Assembly: GCF_007993865.1 (NCBI RefSeq)
Contig: NZ_VIUH01000014.1
Span: forward strand, 61,808 to 125,807
Direction of reading: 5' to 3'
Source of the DNA: Pseudomonas sp. SJZ079
GTDB lineage: Bacteria; Pseudomonadota; Gammaproteobacteria; Pseudomonadales; Pseudomonadaceae
Length of the DNA stretch: 64,000 bases
Shown here: piece after piece, positions 18,150-27,030 of the stretch
How positions within the stretch are numbered: the stretch's first letter is position 1
Layout of the letters: every line of letters starts with the position of its first letter
Position numbers and translations under genes: made by a program
Notes under the pieces: generated by a model
Seen by the model: the letters and a program-made list of their open reading frames with translations, nothing else
Databases searched by the model: none
Told to the model about the DNA's origin: nothing

Positions 18150-19400
18150 ATGAGCCAGGCGCCGATCAGCAACGCCCTGGGCATCGTCCACCCGATTACC
18201 CTGAGTCACGGGCGCAATGCCGAGGTCTGGGACACCGCAGGCAAACGCTATATCGACTTCGTCGGCGGTATCGGCGTACTCAACCTTGGCCATTGCCACC
18301 CGAGGATCGTCGAGGCGGTGCGCGAGCAGGCCGGCAAACTGACCCACTCGGCGTTCAATGCCGTGCCCCACGCCGGCTATGCCCAGCTGATGGAGGCGCT
18401 GAGCCGGTTTATTCCGGTCAGCTATGCGCTGTCCGGCATGCTCACCAACAGCGGTGCGGAGGCGGCGGAGAACGCCCTGAAAATCGTCCGTGCGGCGACC
18501 GGACGTACCGCGGTGATCGCCTTCGATGGCGGTTTCCACGGCCGTACCCTGGCCACCCTCAACCTCAACGGCAAAGTCGCACCCTACAAGCAGAAGGTCG
18601 GCAACCTGCCGGGGCCGGTCTATCACCTGCCGTATCCCAGCGCCGATAACGAGGTAACCCGCGAGCAGGCGTTGGCGGCCATGGAGCGGCTGTTCAGCGT
18701 GGAGATCGACAAGGCCGAGGTGGCCTGCTTTATCGTCGAGGCGGTGCAGGGCGAGGGCGGTTTCCAGGCCCTGGACGCCGGCTTTGCCCAGGACCTGCGG
18801 CGCTTCTGCGACCAACACGGCATCCTGCTGATCATCGACGAGATCCAGTCCGGCTTCGGCCGTACCGGTCAGCGCTTCGCCTTCAGTCGCCTGGGCATCG
18901 AGCCGGACCTGCTGCTGCTGGGCAAGAGCATGGCCGGCGGCCTGCCGTTGGCCGCGGTGGTCGGTCGTCGCGAGCTGCTGGACGCGCTGCCCAAGGGTGG
19001 GCTGGGCGGCACCTACTCGGGCAACCCGCTCGCCTGCGCCGCCGCGCTGGTCAGCCTGGAGGAGATGAGCGACGCCAACCTGGCGACCTGGGGCGAGTTG
19101 CAGGAGAGCGCCATTCGCGCGCGTTACCAGGCGTGGCAGAGCGCGTCCTGGGCGGGTGCCATCGGTCGCCTGAGCGGAGTCGGCGCCATGCGCGGCATCG
19201 AACTGCGTAGCGCCGAGGGTGGGCCGGGCAGCGAGCGTCTCGCCAACCTGCTAGGCAACGCCCGCCAGCAGGGCCTGTTGCTGATGCCCAGCGGCAAGCA
19301 CCGGCACATCATCCGCCTGCTGGCGCCGCTGACCTGCGAACGCGAACTGCTGGAGGAGGGCTTCGACATCTTCGAGCGCTGCCTGGCCGAGTTGGACTGA
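18150..19400 (+). CDS. Class III aminotransferase, probable 2-aminoadipate transaminase
   Basis: This is a PLP enzyme of the ornithine/GABA aminotransferase group. The 416-residue protein has 'IIDEIQSGFGRTG' with PLP-ring Asp230, Schiff-base Lys259 in 'LLLLGKSMAGGLPLAAV', and 'NSGAEAAENALKIVR' near residue 100. Databases would usually label it 4-aminobutyrate aminotransferase. Its resemblance to the P. putida enzyme that converts 2-aminoadipate to 2-oxoadipate (PP_4108 type), and its location between amaB and hglS, which make and use exactly these compounds, point to 2-aminoadipate as substrate. GABA or 5-aminovalerate remain possible. Confidence 0.8.
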   Translation: MSQAPISNALGIVHPITLSHGRNAEVWDTAGKRYIDFVGGIGVLNLGHCHPRIVEAVREQAGKLTHSAFNAVPHAGYAQLMEALSRFIPVSYALSGMLTNSGAEAAENALKIVRAATGRTAVIAFDGGFHGRTLATLNLNGKVAPYKQKVGNLPGPVYHLPYPSADNEVTREQALAAMERLFSVEIDKAEVACFIVEAVQGEGGFQALDAGFAQDLRRFCDQHGILLIIDEIQSGFGRTGQRFAFSRLGIEPDLLLLGKSMAGGLPLAAVVGRRELLDALPKGGLGGTYSGNPLACAAALVSLEEMSDANLATWGELQESAIRARYQAWQSASWAGAIGRLSGVGAMRGIELRSAEGGPGSERLANLLGNARQQGLLLMPSGKHRHIIRLLAPLTCERELLEEGFDIFERCLAELD

Positions 19401-19629
19401 GGTCATGCTCGCCTGAAGCGATCCGCCTGTCGCAGCCAGCTCAAGTGTGGGATGAACGGGTGCTGCTGGCGTCTCTAGGGCCGCTCTGGCGGCTGAGGAG
19501 CGCCGTTCATCGTTACCGCGAGCCAGACCAGATCAGGTGGATGTGTCGCCGTGGCGGTGCCGGTTGTCTAGGAAGTTTACGGCGACTATCTAGTCTGCTG
19601 TCGACCGACCAGTACCTCGCGGAGACCCT

Positions 19630-20862
19630 ATGCACCCCCTGAGAGAAAGCCTGCACGATGAGCTGCATGCGCGGCCGTCGATCTATTTCGAGGGTCCTGC
19701 GCATGTCTACCATTTCGCCTTGCTGGACGACGGCAAATCCCTGGATGGCATCATCCAGCAGCTCGGCGAGCAGGCCCATAGCCAGGGGCACGATGCGCCG
19801 CGGCATGGCCTGCTGCGCCTGGCCGGGCACCCGTGCAAGTGGGAGCGCCACAGCGAGTTTCTGTCCCTGACCTGGGTGGTGCCGCGCAGCTCGGACAGTT
19901 CGCATTGGCTCGACCTGCCGCAGCCGCTGCGCGGTGTGCTCGACGCCAATCGGGCCTTGATCATCAACGCCCTGGTGATTCTGGTCGAGGAGGCGCAAGA
20001 CGGGATGCTCGACCCCGGCGACTATGGTTTCAAAGACCCCGCGGGCTCGCATATCGGCGGTGGCGATGCCACTGTCTGGAGTGATTTTCGCCTGTCGGCG
20101 CTGGGCTTCAATCGCATGCTGCTGGTCAATCGCGGGCTGAATGCCTACCGGTTGGGCCGGATGATTCGCCGCCTGGTGGAGATCGAGACCTACCGCATGC
20201 TGGCGTCCCTGGGTTTGCCCACGGCCCAGGAACTCAGCGCCACTTTGCAGGAACTGGATCGCGGGCTGATCGGCATCGCCGAGGGCAATGCCAGTGTGGG
20301 TAACAGCGAGGCCAAGGTGTTGCTGGATTCGCTGACTGAGCTGTCGGCGCGGCTGATGCGTTGTTCGGCCGCCTGTCGGCCGCGCTTCAGTGCCACCGAG
20401 GCCTATGCGCAGATCGTCTTCGAGCGCATCGGCGAGCTGCGCGAAAGTCACGTCGGCGGCAATCAGCGCCTCGGCGTGTTCATCGAGCGGCGTTTCAAAC
20501 CCAGCGTGCGTTACTGCGCCGCCACCGAGAAGCGTCTGGACCGCCTGGCCGCCGGCATCGCCAACCTGGGTGAGCTGTTGCAGGCCAAGGCCCAGGTGGA
20601 AGTGGAGGAGCAGAACTCGAAGATTCTCGAGAGCCTGAATGCACGCACCAGCACCCAGCTGAAAATCCAGAAGGCGGTCGAGGGCTTCTCGCTGATCGCC
20701 ATCAGCTACTACCTGATCGGCTTGCTCAAGATGACCCTCGAGGGGCTGACGGCGCTCGGTTCGCCGCTCTCCAGCAAGGTGCTGTTCGTCCTGCTGGCGC
20801 CGCTGTTCATGTTCACTCTGTACCGGCTGGCGCGGCGCCTGAAGCAGGCGGCGCAGCACTAA
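19630..20862 (+). CDS. DUF3422 family membrane-anchored protein
   Basis: This 410-residue protein of unknown function starts 'MHPLRESLHDELHARPSI', the conserved DUF3422 opening, with a further conserved block 'HIGGGDATVWSDFRLSALGF'. Charged helical regions (about residues 240-345) are followed by two hydrophobic segments near the C-terminus ('GFSLIAISYYLIGLLK', 'VLFVLLAPLFMFTLY'). It therefore looks like a cytoplasmic domain tethered by a C-terminal hairpin. It lies between the aminoadipate aminotransferase and hglS on the same strand, about 230 bp from one and 220 bp from the other. A role in the lysine pathway is only suggested by position. Confidence 0.8.
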   Translation: MHPLRESLHDELHARPSIYFEGPAHVYHFALLDDGKSLDGIIQQLGEQAHSQGHDAPRHGLLRLAGHPCKWERHSEFLSLTWVVPRSSDSSHWLDLPQPLRGVLDANRALIINALVILVEEAQDGMLDPGDYGFKDPAGSHIGGGDATVWSDFRLSALGFNRMLLVNRGLNAYRLGRMIRRLVEIETYRMLASLGLPTAQELSATLQELDRGLIGIAEGNASVGNSEAKVLLDSLTELSARLMRCSAACRPRFSATEAYAQIVFERIGELRESHVGGNQRLGVFIERRFKPSVRYCAATEKRLDRLAAGIANLGELLQAKAQVEVEEQNSKILESLNARTSTQLKIQKAVEGFSLIAISYYLIGLLKMTLEGLTALGSPLSSKVLFVLLAPLFMFTLYRLARRLKQAAQH

Positions 20863-21010
20863 CAGGATGAGTGTCGACCACTAGGGTCGGCTGCTGACGG
20901 GATGACGGATACCCCGGTGCTGGTCTCGGTGGATTCGTTTAGGGAATGACCAGCAGAGGATTAGTCGTTTGAAAGCGACTTTTCAGCTCGCCAGAATGTT
21001 TCGCATGAAA

Positions 21011-21045
21011 GACTGGAATGCCAACCCCGGTGGAGACTTCCAGTC
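21011..21045 (+). promoter_or_regulatory. Inverted repeat just upstream of hglS
   Basis: GACTGGAA (21011-21018) and TTCCAGTC (21038-21045) are perfect 8-bp inverted arms with a 19-nt spacer, ending about 35 bases before the hglS ATG. It could be a regulator operator or an mRNA leader hairpin. An AAGGAG ribosome site follows. Confidence 0.4.
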
Positions 21046-21079
21046 ACTGTGATCAGGCGATGCAAGGAGTCGAGTTCCC

Positions 21080-22501
21080 ATGAGCGTTCAAGCGGCCGTC
21101 AACCCGGATGCGTTGGTTCATCCCGATGAGATTCGTGCGCAGTTTTCCCGCGCCATGTCCGCCCTGTACAAGGCCGAGGTGCCGCTCTACGGCACGCTGC
21201 TGGAGCTGGTCGGCGAGGTCAATCGACGCACCCTGGAACAGGACCCGGCGCTCGCCGAAAGGCTGCGCCTGACCGGTGAGCTCGAGCGCCTCGACATGGA
21301 ACGCCACGGCGCCATCCGCCTGGGCAGCGCCGCCGAGCTGGCGACCATGCGCCGGCTGTTCGCAGTCATGGGCATGTCCCCGGTGGGCTACTACGACCTG
21401 GCGTGCGCCGGGGTGCCGGTGCATTCCACGGCCTTTCGCGCCATTCACGAAGCCTCGCTGCAACACAGCCCGTTCCGCGTGTTCACCTCGTTGCTGCGCC
21501 TCGAGCTGATAGAGAACCAGGAATTGCGCGAGCTGGCCGCGGCGATTCTGGCCCGGCGCACTATCTTCACTCCGCGCGCGCTGCAACTGATCGAGCAGGC
21601 CGAGCAGGACGGCGGTCTTGCCCCAGACGAGGCGGCGGAGTTCGTCGCGCAGGCCCTGGAGACCTTCCGCTGGCACCGCGAGGCCACCGTCAGCGCGGCG
21701 CAGTACCAGCAGCTGAGCGATCAGCACCGGCTGATCGCCGATGTGGTGGCCTTCAAGGGCCCGCATATCAACCACCTGACCCCGCGTACCCTGGATATCG
21801 ACGCGGTGCAGGCCGCCATGCCGGGGCGTGGCATCAGCTCGAAAGCGGTGGTCGAAGGCCCGCCACCACGCCACTGTGCGATCCTGCTGCGGCAGACCAG
21901 CTTCAAGGCCTTGCGCGAGCCGGTGGCCTTTATCGAGGCGGATGGCAGCATGGCGCTCGGCAGCCACAGCGCACGTTTCGGCGAGATCGAGCAGCGTGGC
22001 GTGGCCCTGACCGGCAAAGGTCGCGCGCTGTATGACCAGCTGCTCAACGCCAGTCGCGAGGCCAGCCAGGGCGCACCGAGCGAGGACAATGCCGCGAGCT
22101 ATATGCGGCTGCTCGACCAGCATTTCGCCGATTTTCCGGATCAGCCTGACGAGTTGCGTCGCCAGGGCCTGGCCTACTTCCGCTACTTCGTCAGTGATCT
22201 GGGCCTGGCCGCCAAGGCCAGGGGCGAGCTGGCGAGCGGTCTGGAGGCGTTGCTTGCGGCCGGTCAGTTGCGTTGCGAGCCGCTGGTGTATGAGGACTTC
22301 CTGCCGGTCAGCGCAGCGGGGATCTTCCAGTCCAACCTGGGCGAGCAGTCGTCAGCCCGCTATGCGCAATCGTCCAACCGTGAGGCGTTCGAACGCGACC
22401 TCGGTGCGCCGGTACTCGACGAGCTGGCGCTCTACGCCGACAGTCAACAACGCTCGTTGGCGCACTGTGCGGAGCAACTGGGCCTGGCAACGCTGAGCTG
22501 A
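21080..22501 (+). CDS. hglS: 2-oxoadipate dioxygenase/decarboxylase (D-2-hydroxyglutarate synthase) HglS, DUF1338
   Basis: HglS is an Fe(II)-dependent enzyme of the VOC fold that converts 2-oxoadipate plus O2 to D-2-hydroxyglutarate and CO2, a late step of lysine breakdown. The 473-residue protein carries the expected metal-site motifs: His76 in 'ERHGAIRLG' with substrate-contacting Arg80 four residues on, His232 in 'GPHINHLTPRTLDI', and a Glu in 'FGEIEQRG' (about residue 302). Relative spacing of the first three agrees with the P. putida enzyme after a shift of six. An AAGGAG ribosome site precedes the ATG, and a clear terminator follows. Confidence 0.92.
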   Translation: MSVQAAVNPDALVHPDEIRAQFSRAMSALYKAEVPLYGTLLELVGEVNRRTLEQDPALAERLRLTGELERLDMERHGAIRLGSAAELATMRRLFAVMGMSPVGYYDLACAGVPVHSTAFRAIHEASLQHSPFRVFTSLLRLELIENQELRELAAAILARRTIFTPRALQLIEQAEQDGGLAPDEAAEFVAQALETFRWHREATVSAAQYQQLSDQHRLIADVVAFKGPHINHLTPRTLDIDAVQAAMPGRGISSKAVVEGPPPRHCAILLRQTSFKALREPVAFIEADGSMALGSHSARFGEIEQRGVALTGKGRALYDQLLNASREASQGAPSEDNAASYMRLLDQHFADFPDQPDELRRQGLAYFRYFVSDLGLAAKARGELASGLEALLAAGQLRCEPLVYEDFLPVSAAGIFQSNLGEQSSARYAQSSNREAFERDLGAPVLDELALYADSQQRSLAHCAEQLGLATLS

Positions 22502-22529
22502 ATTTCGCCCTGTTGCAGCAATGGCCAAT

Positions 22530-22558
22530 CCCCGCCAGCCCTGCTGGCGGGGATTTTT
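22530..22558 (+). terminator. Rho-independent terminator after hglS
   Basis: The arms CCCCGCCAG and CTGGCGGGG enclose a short CCTG-type loop and are followed by ATTTTTAT. The hairpin lies about 28 bp after the hglS stop and separates hglS from trhA. Confidence 0.85.
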
Positions 22559-22724
22559 ATTGCCTGCGTCGACAACGATTCACACACTGATAGGGGACAA
22601 TCAGCCCGGTAAGGCGATCCAGCGCGTGAGCAGAGGTGAGCAGTCTCACTTTCACGAGGTTCAGGATCGCCATGGCTCGGGCAGTCAGCCTGCCCATGGG
22701 CATCTAGCCGGGAAGGGGGGACGC

Positions 22725-23342
22725 ATGTATCACGGTGAAAAGCTCAACGCCTGGACGCACTTGGTCGGCGCCGTGCTGGCCTTTGTCGGTGCACTCTGGT
22801 TGATCGTGTTGGCCAGTTTGACCGGCGACCCGTGGAAGATCGTCAGTGTGGCGATCTATGGCTTCACCTTGCTGCTGCTCTACAGCATCTCGACTGTCTA
22901 CCACAGCGTACGGGGGCGCGCGAAGGTGATCATGCGCAAGCTCGATCACTTGTCGATTTACCTGTTGATTGCCGGCAGCTACACGCCGTTTTGCCTGGTG
23001 AGTTTGCGTGGCGCCTGGGGTTGGTCGCTGTTCGGCACGGTCTGGGGCTTGGCCCTGATCGGTATGCTGCAAGAGATCAAACCGCGCTCGGAGGCTCGCG
23101 TGCTGTCCATCGTGATCTATGCGCTGATGGGCTGGATTGTCCTGGTGGCGGTTAAACCGCTGATTGCCGCGCTGGGCGCTGTGGGTTTTGCCTGGTTGGC
23201 GGCGGGCGGCTTCCTGTACACGGTTGGAATCATTTTCTTCGCCTACGACAGCCGCTTTCGTCACTGGCATGGTATCTGGCACCTGTTCGTGATCGCCGGC
23301 AGCCTGCTGCACTTTGTGGCGATCTTGTGGTACGTCCTCTGA
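22725..23342 (+). CDS. trhA: Hemolysin III / PAQR family membrane protein
   Basis: This 205-residue polytopic membrane protein of the YqfA/hemolysin III family has seven predicted hydrophobic segments. Conserved features are 'EKLNAWTHLVGAVLAFVGA' at the N-terminus, 'YHSVRGRAKVIMRKLDH' after the second or third helix, and 'WHLFVIAGSLLHFVAI' at the C-terminus; the family's metal-binding Ser/Asp/His residues are retained. The start at 22725 is preceded by GGAAGGGGGG, making the upstream frame to 22521 unlikely. Homologues are linked to membrane fluidity/energetics; haemolytic activity should not be assumed. No obvious link to lysine metabolism is seen. Confidence 0.88.
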   Translation: MYHGEKLNAWTHLVGAVLAFVGALWLIVLASLTGDPWKIVSVAIYGFTLLLLYSISTVYHSVRGRAKVIMRKLDHLSIYLLIAGSYTPFCLVSLRGAWGWSLFGTVWGLALIGMLQEIKPRSEARVLSIVIYALMGWIVLVAVKPLIAALGAVGFAWLAAGGFLYTVGIIFFAYDSRFRHWHGIWHLFVIAGSLLHFVAILWYVL

Positions 23343-23454
23343 GGCGACCCTGGCACCGAATGTCACCGACTTCAGGGCGGTCCGCAGCCAACCCTATGCG
23401 TCTCAACAAGCGCCTCGGCCGTTATCTGTAACAGCCTCTGCGTGGTTACCCCGA

Positions 23455-24927
23455 TCAGAAGGAATCCAGGATGCGTCCGAGCAGCGCCATCGCCTGCTCG
23501 CTCTGGGCATCCCAGGGGTGGCCATAGTTGAGGCGGGCACAGTTGGTGAAGCGCCGGGTTGCGGAAAAAATCGGCCCCGGCGCCAGGCTGATGCCCTGGG
23601 CCAGGGCGAGCCGGAACAACTGCAGGGAATCGACCTGCTGGGGAAATTCGAACCAGAGGAAATAGCCGCCGCTGGGGTGGGTGACCCGCGTATCCAGCGG
23701 GAAGTGCCGGGCTGCCGAGGCCAGCATCGAGCCTTGCTGCGCCTCCAGGGCATGGCGCAATTTGCGCAGATGGCGGTCGTAGCCGCCATGCTGGAGGTAG
23801 TTGGCGATGGCCGCCTGGGCCGGCACCGAGGGCGAGATGGTGGTCATCAGCTTGAGCCGGTGGATGGCGGTTGCGAAGCGCCCGCCCGCTACCCAGCCGA
23901 CCCGGTAGCCCGGCGCCAGGCACTTGGAGAACGAGCCGCAGTGCATCACCAGGCCATCGCGATCGAAGCTTTTCACCGACTTCGGTGGCTGCGTGCCGAA
24001 GTACAGCTCGGCGTAGACATCGTCCTCGATCAGTGGCACCTGATGGCGCTGCAGCAGCTCGTAGAGGGCGCGCTTCTTGTCCTCGCCCATGCTGGCGCCC
24101 AGCGGGTTCTGCAGGCTGCTCATGAACCAGCAAGCCTTGATCGGTAACTGCTCCAGGCTGGCCGTGAGGCTGTCCAGATCGATCCCTGCGCGCGGGTGCA
24201 TCGGGATTTCTACTGCTTTGAGCTTCAGCCGCTCGAGTACCTGCAGGGTGGCATAGAACGCCGGTGCCTCGATGGCGACCAGATCGCCCGGCGCGGTGAC
24301 ACTCTGCAGGCAGAGGTTGAGTGCCTCCATGGCGCCGTTGGTGATCACCAGCTCCTCCTGCGGCAGCATCACCCCGCTGATCATGTAGCGCAGGGCGATC
24401 TGCCGGCGCAGGTCGGGGTTGCCTTCGGTCATGTCGGCGATCACCGCCTGCGGCGGCATATCGCGCACGCTCTGGGCCATGCTGCGGGCCAGTCGGGCGA
24501 GGGGAAACAGGTCCGGACTGGGGAAGGCCGAGCCGAAGGGTACGGTGTCCGGGTCCTTGAGTGAGCCGAGTACGGAGAACACCAGTTCGCTGACGTCGAC
24601 GTCGCTGGTCTGCGCCTGGCGCGCGCTGATTTCCGGTTCATGCAGCGGGCGCTGGGCATGGGCGCGAACGAAGTAGCCCGAACGTGCCCGGGCCACGATC
24701 AGCCCGCGACTCTCCAGCAGGTAATAGGCCTGGAATACCGTCGAGGGGCTGATCCCATAGGTGCGGCTGGCATGCCGCACCGACGGGACCTTCTCCCCCG
24801 GCGCCAGCACACCGGTGCGAATGAGCTGGGCGATCTCATCGGCAAACTTCTCGTAGCGCTTCATCTTGTCCTGGCTCACCCGTGCTGAAGGCAGAGCACG
24901 ATACTCTACTGGGCGCGTGGCGCTCAT
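23455..24927 (-). CDS. MocR-type regulator (GntR HTH fused to PLP aminotransferase domain)
   Basis: In this 490-residue fusion, residues 20-90 are a GntR-type winged HTH ('GEKVPSVRHASRTYGISPST') and residues 120-490 a fold-type I aminotransferase domain. The PLP-binding Lys is in 'CGSFSKCLAPGYRVGW', and the Asp/Tyr pair is in 'LIEDDVYAEL'. MocR regulators sense PLP or amino compounds and usually do not catalyse transamination. It is oriented convergent to trhA and upstream of nothing obvious; its target may be in the nearby amino-acid genes. A start at the internal Met22 ('MKRYEKFADEIAQ') is possible. Confidence 0.88.
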   Translation of the reverse strand: MSATRPVEYRALPSARVSQDKMKRYEKFADEIAQLIRTGVLAPGEKVPSVRHASRTYGISPSTVFQAYYLLESRGLIVARARSGYFVRAHAQRPLHEPEISARQAQTSDVDVSELVFSVLGSLKDPDTVPFGSAFPSPDLFPLARLARSMAQSVRDMPPQAVIADMTEGNPDLRRQIALRYMISGVMLPQEELVITNGAMEALNLCLQSVTAPGDLVAIEAPAFYATLQVLERLKLKAVEIPMHPRAGIDLDSLTASLEQLPIKACWFMSSLQNPLGASMGEDKKRALYELLQRHQVPLIEDDVYAELYFGTQPPKSVKSFDRDGLVMHCGSFSKCLAPGYRVGWVAGGRFATAIHRLKLMTTISPSVPAQAAIANYLQHGGYDRHLRKLRHALEAQQGSMLASAARHFPLDTRVTHPSGGYFLWFEFPQQVDSLQLFRLALAQGISLAPGPIFSATRRFTNCARLNYGHPWDAQSEQAMALLGRILDSF

Positions 24928-24937
24928 GTGATCGCGC

Positions 24938-26353
24938 TCAGCGATTCAGCGGGGAGACGAAGGTGCTCTCGGTGCTCACGCGCATCTGCGGATTGTCGCG
25001 CTCGGCCACTTGGAAGCGCAGCACCTGCGACGAGCTGGCGGCGCGCGGGGCGGTCAAGGCCACACTCACCGGCAGGTCGATGATCTCACCGGGCGCCAAC
25101 TGCAGTTCACGGCTGCCCTGCAATTCGAAGTAGTCAGACTCGCCCAGCGACAGGGCATAGCGGCGCGGCTGCTGGGTCTTGTTGATGATCTTCAGGGTGT
25201 AGATGTTCTCGATCTGCCCGGCGTCGTTCTCGCGGTACAGGCCGCGATCCTTGGTTACGTCCAGCGACACCAGCGGGCGGGTGTCCAACGCCCAGACGAA
25301 GGCGCCGATCATCGCCACTAGCGCGACCGCGTAGCCGAGCAGCGTAGGCCGTAACCACTGGGTTTTGCCGCCGGCCATGGCGCGCTCGGAGCTGTAGCGC
25401 ACCAGGCCGCGTGCGTAGCCCATCTTGTCCATCACGCTGTCACAGGCATCGATACAGGCGCCGCAACTGATGCAGTCCAGTTGCAGGCCATCGCGGATAT
25501 CGATGCCGGTGGGACAGACCTGCACGCACAGAGTGCAGTCGACGCAGTCGCCCAGCCCTTCGGCCTGGTAGGCGGCGTCTTTCTTGCGCGGGCCACGGCC
25601 CTCGCCGCGGGCGCTGTCGTAGGACACCAGCAGGGTGTCCTGATCGAACATCACACTCTGGAAGCGCGAGTAGGGGCACATGTGCAGGCAGACACTCTCG
25701 CGCAACCAGCCGGCATTCAGGTAGGTGGCGGCGGTGAAGAACAGCAGCCAGAACGTGGTGCTCGGGTCGAGCGCGAAGTGCAGCAGGTCGCTGACCAGTG
25801 CGCGCACCGGGGTGAAGTAACCAACGAAGGCCAGCGCGGTGACCAGGCTCACCGCCAGCCACAGGCCATGTTTGGCGCCGCGACGCAGCAGCTTGTTGGC
25901 TGACCAGGGCGCCGCATCCAGCTTAATGCGTTGGTTGCGTTCGCCCTCGGTGTGTTTCTCCACCCACATGAATACCCAGGTCCACACGCTTTGTGGGCAG
26001 CTGTAGCCGCACCAGACGCGGCCGGCAAAGGCGGTAATGAAGAACAGACCGAAGGCGGCGATGATCAATAGCGCCGAGAGCAGAATGAAGTCCTGCGGCC
26101 AGAAGGTCGCGCCGAAGATGTAGAACTTGCGCCCGGCCAGATCCCAGAGCACCGCCTGGCGCTCGCCCCAGTTCAGCCAGGCTGTACCGAAGAACAGCAG
26201 AAACAGACAGCCTGCACCGTACAGGCGCAGGTTGCGGAACAAACCGGTGAAGCTGCGGGTATGGATGGCGCCGCCTGCCTGGGCGGGCGTAAGGCGCAGA
26301 GGGCTACGCGGGTTGATCGTCTCGACGATCGTGGCGGGAATACGTTCGGTCAT
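24938..26353 (-). CDS. ccoG: Cytochrome c oxidase accessory protein CcoG (RdxA/FixG)
   Basis: CcoG is a membrane Fe-S protein that supports copper delivery to cbb3-type cytochrome oxidase, acting as a cupric reductase. The 471-residue chain has about five N-terminal helices with 'WCGYSCPQSVWTWVFMW', two 4Fe-4S motifs around 'CVDCTLCVQVCPTGIDI' and 'CISCGACIDACD', and a C-terminal periplasmic immunoglobulin-like domain (from about residue 350). No other cco genes are in the window, so it is separated from the oxidase operon it normally accompanies. Confidence 0.94.
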   Translation of the reverse strand: MTERIPATIVETINPRSPLRLTPAQAGGAIHTRSFTGLFRNLRLYGAGCLFLLFFGTAWLNWGERQAVLWDLAGRKFYIFGATFWPQDFILLSALLIIAAFGLFFITAFAGRVWCGYSCPQSVWTWVFMWVEKHTEGERNQRIKLDAAPWSANKLLRRGAKHGLWLAVSLVTALAFVGYFTPVRALVSDLLHFALDPSTTFWLLFFTAATYLNAGWLRESVCLHMCPYSRFQSVMFDQDTLLVSYDSARGEGRGPRKKDAAYQAEGLGDCVDCTLCVQVCPTGIDIRDGLQLDCISCGACIDACDSVMDKMGYARGLVRYSSERAMAGGKTQWLRPTLLGYAVALVAMIGAFVWALDTRPLVSLDVTKDRGLYRENDAGQIENIYTLKIINKTQQPRRYALSLGESDYFELQGSRELQLAPGEIIDLPVSVALTAPRAASSSQVLRFQVAERDNPQMRVSTESTFVSPLNR

Positions 26354-26671
26354 GCAATTCGCCCCATCTGGCTATATCCGGCGGGACGCATGATCGGCAC
26401 TTCCTTGTGCTGATAACAGACTCAGATTTTCAAATAAAAAGCGGATCAGGTGGTTTTTCAGTGGTGCAGCCAGCAGGGCTTTCAGCGGCTTGGCTTATCC
26501 CTCAGTCCCACTTGGGAAACACCAAGATGGCGCTGTTGATCTGATTTTTTTAGCTATATCTGAGGCTGTTTCGACTGGCGTTGCGGACTCAAAGTCGGCG
26601 CTCTTTATGCCAGCGTGTCCTCAGCCGTCGAGCGTGCACACGTCGGTATTCGGCTCGATGAGGTAGAGCGC
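26354..26671. other. Intergenic stretch upstream of ccoG without a recognised gene
   Basis: This AT-richer stretch separates ccoG from the decayed reductase remnant. It should contain the ccoG promoter on the minus strand. I looked for an Anr/FNR box (TTGAT-N4-ATCAA) because cco genes are often oxygen-controlled, but found only a lone half-site TTGAT near 26537. Confidence 0.4.
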
Positions 26672-26837
26672 ATGTACCACTACGACGACTATGACCATGC
26701 CCTGGTGCGCGAGCGGGTCGCGCAATTGCTCTACAGGGTCTGGAGGAGGTTCAGGGCGTTGGGTTGGAGCGGCCAATGCCGGTCTGCTGCGCGATGTCAT
26801 CGCCCGCCCGGGCGTCAGGGTGACAGTCGCCCGGTAA
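26672..26837 (+). pseudogene. Decayed fragment resembling the N-terminus of a sulfite/nitrite reductase (CysI-like)
   Basis: The frame starting at 26672 reads MYHYDDYDHALVRERVAQ. The intact cysI in this window (50553) begins MYVYDQYDQHIIESRVKQ, so the first 18 positions share the Tyr/Asp pattern and the 'RV-x-Q' end. After that, similarity stops abruptly and the codon pattern deteriorates. A different frame ending at TAA 26835-26837 reads 'NAGLLRDVIARPGVRVTVAR', which might be the tail of the same or a neighbouring gene after a deletion. A GATGAGG sequence precedes the ATG as a possible relic ribosome site. The identification rests on one short block and is tentative. Confidence 0.45.
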
Positions 26838-27030
26838 AGGTCGCGCTCTGTTGCGGTGAGTGCGTCGTGGTGTGGCCGTTGTCGAGTTGGCTGAGGCCTG
26901 GTGAATGCCCAGCGCCTGTTGCTTGGTTCGATGAAAGGCGTGGCTGTATATTCCGGCGCCCGCCGCTCAATCCTCATCCGCATAAAAGTAGTCATACTCG
27001 CCATCAACTTACTCGCCAGCAGGTTAGACA

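Noticed and set aside
22725..23342. Haemolysin as a virulence factor
   Set aside because: Members of the hemolysin III/PAQR family are membrane proteins with housekeeping roles; nothing here indicates secretion or cytolysis.
26530..26560. Possible Anr/FNR box upstream of ccoG
   Set aside because: Only a TTGAT half-site is present; the partner ATCAA with N4 spacing is missing.
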